From positions 2,356,001 through 2,420,000 of the forward strand of contig NZ_CP115184.1 in the NCBI RefSeq assembly GCF_029395675.1: 64,000 nt of DNA, in the 5' to 3' direction. The DNA is from Janibacter cremeus. GTDB lineage: Bacteria > Actinomycetota > Actinomycetes > Actinomycetales > Dermatophilaceae. Below the pieces are notes generated by a model, which was not told the origin of the DNA, did not search any database, and worked only from the letters and a program-made list of their open reading frames with translations. How positions within the stretch are numbered: position 1 is the stretch's first letter; every line of letters begins with the position of its first letter. Positions 61,452 to 64,000 of this stretch are shown piece by piece. A program made the position numbers and the translations under genes.

Positions 61452-62231
61452 ATGGCCAAGCTCTCCCAACCGACCAAGGCCGCGATCGGGACCAGCCTTG
61501 CCGGTGGCGCCCTGTCGGCCCTGTCCAACGCACCGCTGCAGTTCGGGCACCTCTTCCGGGGGCGCTTCCCGACCGTGGCGGTGACGGGGATGACCGGTGT
61601 CGGCAAGACCCGCCTGGCCGACCGCCTCGCCCGGCGCGCCTCCGTCGACGCCGCCCTCGACGATGGCTCGGCGACGATGGAGCGCCGCACCCGCAAGACC
61701 GCCAAGGGCCGCGGCTTCCGCTTCCGCGTCGTCCCGGGCGACAACGCCGCGACGAGGCTGTCCGCGCTCGATGAGGTCTTCCACGACGACCCGGTCGACG
61801 GGGTCCTGCACGTCGTTGCCAACGGCCACGCCACCCCGCGCGGGACCATGCCCGCCGACGCCACGCGCGAGGACCTGCTGGCGGCCGAGCTCGAGGACTT
61901 CGCGATCACCTCGCACCGGATCGCCTCGATGGCCGTGCGCCGGGACAAGCCGATCTGGATGATCATCGTCGTGACGAAGTCGGACCTCTTCGCCGACGAC
62001 GTGGACGCCGCCGTCCGGTACTACTCCGCCGGCAGCGGCACCCCCTTCGGCGCCAAGGTCGACGAGCTGCGCTCGCTCGCCGGCGGTGCCCGCCTCTCCG
62101 TCGACGTCGTGCCGATGTTCACCGAGGCCGAGGCCACCACCGGCAAGGAGAAGAAGCAGGCCGACCGCGGCTCCGCGCAGCTGATCAGCCGCCTCGAGGC
62201 GCGGATGGCCCAGCTCAGCGGCCACCTATGA
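61452..62231 (+). CDS. P-loop GTPase-like protein, function unknown
   Basis: The 259-residue protein has Walker A GMTGVGKTR at 46-54, a probable switch region with GFRFRVVPGDNAATR, and G4-like TKSD at 175-178 after WMIIVVTKSD. This layout (P-loop, strand, TKxD) is that of a small GTPase. The N-terminus (SLAGGALSALSNAPLQFGHLFRGRF) is weakly hydrophobic. I do not recognise the subfamily. It sits in a pair with mycoredoxin, two bases apart. Confidence 0.78.
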   Translation: MAKLSQPTKAAIGTSLAGGALSALSNAPLQFGHLFRGRFPTVAVTGMTGVGKTRLADRLARRASVDAALDDGSATMERRTRKTAKGRGFRFRVVPGDNAATRLSALDEVFHDDPVDGVLHVVANGHATPRGTMPADATREDLLAAELEDFAITSHRIASMAVRRDKPIWMIIVVTKSDLFADDVDAAVRYYSAGSGTPFGAKVDELRSLAGGARLSVDVVPMFTEAEATTGKEKKQADRGSAQLISRLEARMAQLSGHL

Positions 62232-62322
62232 GTCAGCAGGAGCTGTGGCCCACGGTCAGCGCTGCCGATACGGTGGCGCCGTGGCCGACCTGCTGCTGAT
62301 GATCGTCGTGGAGTGACACCGC

Positions 62323-63213
62323 ATGAGGCCCCGACGTCGTGCTGTCCTTGGTGCCGGTGGCGCCGCTGTCGTGGCGCTGCTGTCCGGCTGCTCCTCGACG
62401 TCGCGGACCGAGGCACCCCAGCCCACAGGCAACGGCTCGCCCAGCCCGGGGACAGAGGGTTCGACTGAGCAACACCCGCCCATGATCCACATCCATGGAG
62501 TCGCTCGTCACCCGCGCACCGGTGATCTGCTGCTGGCAACACACCAGGGCTTGTTCCAGCAGGTCGACGGCGAGCTCGTCCGCAATGGTCCCGCCATCGA
62601 CCTGATGGGCTTCGCCATCGACGGCGATGGCACTCTCTACGCCTCCGGGCACCCCGCACCGGGCACCGATCTCCCTCAGCCGGTGGGTCTCATCACCTCA
62701 CAGGACACGGGTGGCACCTGGCAGATCGCGTCACGAGGAGGACAATCGGACTTCCACGCTCTGAGCGCCGGACCGACTGGCGTCCTCGGCTTCGACGGAA
62801 CCCTTCGTCACACCCGGGACACCAAGACCTGGACCACACGGGAGATCCCTTCGCCCCCACGGGTACTGGCTGCCTCTCCGACGTCCGGGAGGGTACTGGC
62901 CACCACCGAGGCCGGCCTGCTCATCAGCCAGGACGATGGCGCCACGTGGGCCTCCCTCACCCCACCGGAGACCGCCGTCCTCGCCGCGTGGGCCGACGAG
63001 GACACCGTTGTGGTCTCCTCGCCCGGAGGACGGATCGCCACCAGCGATGACGCCGGCCGCGCCTGGCGTCGTCACCCGAAGAGCATCGGGGCGGCCGAGG
63101 CGCTGTGGGCGGGTCGCACTGCTGAGGGGCAGCTGGAGATCATCGCGTCCGTCGAAGGACGCGTGATCAGCACGACGGACGCAGGAACAACGACCCGGAC
63201 GCTGATTCAGTGA
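62323..63213 (+). CDS. F510_1955-type lipoprotein with BNR-like repeats
   Basis: The 296-residue protein has a Tat/Sec-like N-terminus (MRPRRRAVLGAGGAAVVALLSGC) with a lipobox LLSGC, Cys23 lipid-anchored. HIHGVARHPRTGDLLLATHQGLF, LYASGHPAPG, LITSQDTGGTW, LLISQDDGATWASL and IATSDDAGRAWRRH are repeats of the Asp-box (BNR) type, so the domain is a beta-propeller on the outer surface. Homologs are named F510_1955 glycosylhydrolases and often lie near copper-resistance genes. The first 90 bases upstream show no gene. Enzymatic function unproven. Confidence 0.82.
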   Translation: MRPRRRAVLGAGGAAVVALLSGCSSTSRTEAPQPTGNGSPSPGTEGSTEQHPPMIHIHGVARHPRTGDLLLATHQGLFQQVDGELVRNGPAIDLMGFAIDGDGTLYASGHPAPGTDLPQPVGLITSQDTGGTWQIASRGGQSDFHALSAGPTGVLGFDGTLRHTRDTKTWTTREIPSPPRVLAASPTSGRVLATTEAGLLISQDDGATWASLTPPETAVLAAWADEDTVVVSSPGGRIATSDDAGRAWRRHPKSIGAAEALWAGRTAEGQLEIIASVEGRVISTTDAGTTTRTLIQ

Positions 63214-63239
63214 CTCGTGGGCACTGAACCACCGGCGCA

Positions 63240-63283
63240 GCTGCCGCCCACGCCCGGGTAGGCGGCGGGCCGAGGGCGGCAGC
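63240..63283. terminator. bidirectional hairpin between the lipoprotein and copper-storage genes
   Basis: GCTGCCGCCC (63240-63249) and GGGCGGCAGC (63274-63283) are perfect 10-base arms; the loop can form a further stem. It is 27 bases past one stop and 10 before the other, between convergent genes. Confidence 0.65.
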
Positions 63284-63292
63284 GCCCGCCGG

Positions 63293-63700
63293 TCAGCCCA
63301 GCGAACTGATCAGGTCACGGCACGCCCGCTCACACCGCCGGCACGCCTCGGCACAGATGCGGCAGTGCTCATGCATCGAGGCGTGCTCATCGCAGTTGTC
63401 AGCGCACGACTTGCAGACCGTCGCACACGCTTCGAGGAGGGCGCGCGTCACGTTGGCGTCATAGCCCGTGTGGCGCGAGAGCGCGGAGCCGGTCGTCGTG
63501 CAGATGTCCGCGCAGTCCAGGTTGGTGCGGATGCACTTGGTGAGGTCAGCGACCATGTCCTCACTCAGGCAGGCATCAGCACAGGCGGTGCAAGTCTGGG
63601 CACACTCGAAACAGGCCTGAATGCATTCGGTCAGCTTGGCTCGGTCGATGCCACCCAGATCCTTCGGGTAGGCGTCGAGCATCTGCTCCACGGTGTGCAT
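63293..63700 (-). CDS. four-helix bundle copper-binding protein (Csp3-like)
   Basis: The 135-residue protein has 18 cysteines, almost all inside helices (ECIQACFECAQTCTACADAC; KCIRTNLDCADIC; ACATVCKSCADNC; HCRICAEACRRCERAC). This pattern, with no signal peptide, matches cytosolic copper-storage protein Csp3, whose Cys-lined core stores many Cu(I) ions. His-rich EHASMHEHC lies at one end. The ATG at 63700 has an AAGGAG site. Probably induced by copper. No apparent truncation. Confidence 0.93.
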   Translation of the reverse strand: MHTVEQMLDAYPKDLGGIDRAKLTECIQACFECAQTCTACADACLSEDMVADLTKCIRTNLDCADICTTTGSALSRHTGYDANVTRALLEACATVCKSCADNCDEHASMHEHCRICAEACRRCERACRDLISSLG

Positions 63701-63901
63701 GTCACTACTCCTTCCGTCCGATGGAACGACGCGACAACGATCCTGCAGGCGCGTCGACGAGTTTGGGTCTACCCCGGCGAGGTACTCGGAAACTGAATGA
63801 CCGCGGACGGGGGCCGTTTACCCCAGCGACAGCTCGCGACGCCGTCGTTCATGCGAGGACACGCTCGCGGCTCATCCGGACTCATCCGACGAAGCGCACA
63901 T

Positions 63902-63927
63902 ACTGTTGGGGGGTACGGGTAGACAGT
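63902..63927 (+). promoter_or_regulatory. possible metal-responsive site upstream of the last gene
   Basis: ACTGT...ACAGT bracket a G-rich core (TTGGGGGGTACGGGTAG), 30 bases before the ATG at 63957. G-tract palindromes of this kind are used by CsoR-type copper sensors. The symmetry is only in the outer five bases, so confidence is low. Confidence 0.25.
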
Positions 63928-63956
63928 CCAGCGGAGAAGCACGAGAAGGAGACGGC

Positions 63957-64000
63957 ATGGCGACGACCCCTCGCAAGGTTCATGCAGCGACGACCGCCGC
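63957..64000 (+). CDS. start of a gene cut by the window end
   Basis: ATG at 63957 follows GAAGGAGA by a good distance and opens MATTPRKVHAATTA before the edge. Only 14 residues are visible. The position beside Csp3 suggests a metal-handling gene but cannot be tested here. Confidence 0.4.
   Translation, partial: MATTPRKVHAATTA

Noticed and set aside
62232..62322. Possible small gene between the P-loop protein and the lipoprotein
   Set aside because: The only short frame (MADLLLMIVVE-like from a GTG near 62281) lacks a ribosome site and any similarity.

Overview
The window comes from a very GC-rich (about 70%) actinobacterium. Mycothiol-linked genes (a mycothiol-dependent isomerase-family protein, a PIG-L deacetylase of the MshB/Mca type, a mycoredoxin), a recC-recB-recD operon, DUF3105/DUF305 proteins and a SprT-like peptidase point to Micrococcales, perhaps the Intrasporangiaceae. 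There is no rRNA in the window, so this placement is inference. Gene density is high, many genes overlap by four bases, and long intergenic gaps are rare.

Regions: (1) 1-7.9 kb is housekeeping: a partial membrane protein, fumarase C, a LOG-family protein, a TetR regulator divergent from a sterol-desaturase-type protein with a perfect 20-base palindrome between them, mycothiol-related enzymes, a HAD phosphatase, a deaminase and an HpcH/HpaI aldolase. (2) 7.9-9.2 kb is an intact IS481-family insertion sequence flanked by a 14-base direct repeat. It sits inside a hairpin that belongs to a small repeat family (three copies in the window). (3) 9.3-23.4 kb is a zinc-ribbon SDR followed by a complete selenocysteine system: formate dehydrogenase fdhA with an in-frame UGA (Sec) and a SECIS-like hairpin, the iron-sulfur subunit, a NrfD-type anchor, an OFA-family formate/oxalate transporter, selD, a HhH-GPD protein, tRNA-Sec, selA and selB. 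A decayed rhodanese lies between the transporter and selD. (4) 23.5-32.1 kb is mixed metabolism and stress: OsmC, a YczE-type membrane protein, PPK2, AlaX, SelO (Cys form), a VOC protein, YbaK, a PLP decarboxylase and DUF952. (5) 32.1-40.8 kb is an apparent catabolic cluster: SSADH, a GABA-aminotransferase-like enzyme, DUF3830, an esterase, an amidase, a D-2-hydroxyacid dehydrogenase, two maleate-isomerase/Asp-Glu-racemase paralogs and a GntR/FCD regulator. The same palindrome (ATTGTCAACAAT) lies in both divergent promoter regions. (6) 40.9-47.2 kb: a Glu/Leu-type dehydrogenase with a divergent LysR, a DUF998-like protein, a monoacylglycerol-lipase-like hydrolase, the DUF3105/DUF305 pair and a threonine dehydratase. 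(7) 47.2-56 kb: recC-recB-recD. (8) 56-62.2 kb: an ASCH protein, a DrrAB-type ABC transporter, a secreted metzincin protease, an LLM oxidoreductase, a SprT-like protein, a mycoredoxin and a P-loop GTPase-like protein. (9) 62.3-64 kb looks like the edge of a metal (copper) handling region: a lipoprotein with BNR-like repeats, an 18-cysteine copper-storage protein and the start of a further gene.

The genes form two coherent systems. The first is selenium-dependent formate oxidation: uptake by the OFA transporter, oxidation by Fdh, electrons passed through the FeS subunit to NrfD and quinone, with Sec made and inserted by SelD/SelA/tRNA-Sec/SelB. The second is an amide or imide catabolic pathway of unknown substrate that seems to end in GABA-like transamination and succinate semialdehyde oxidation under GntR control.
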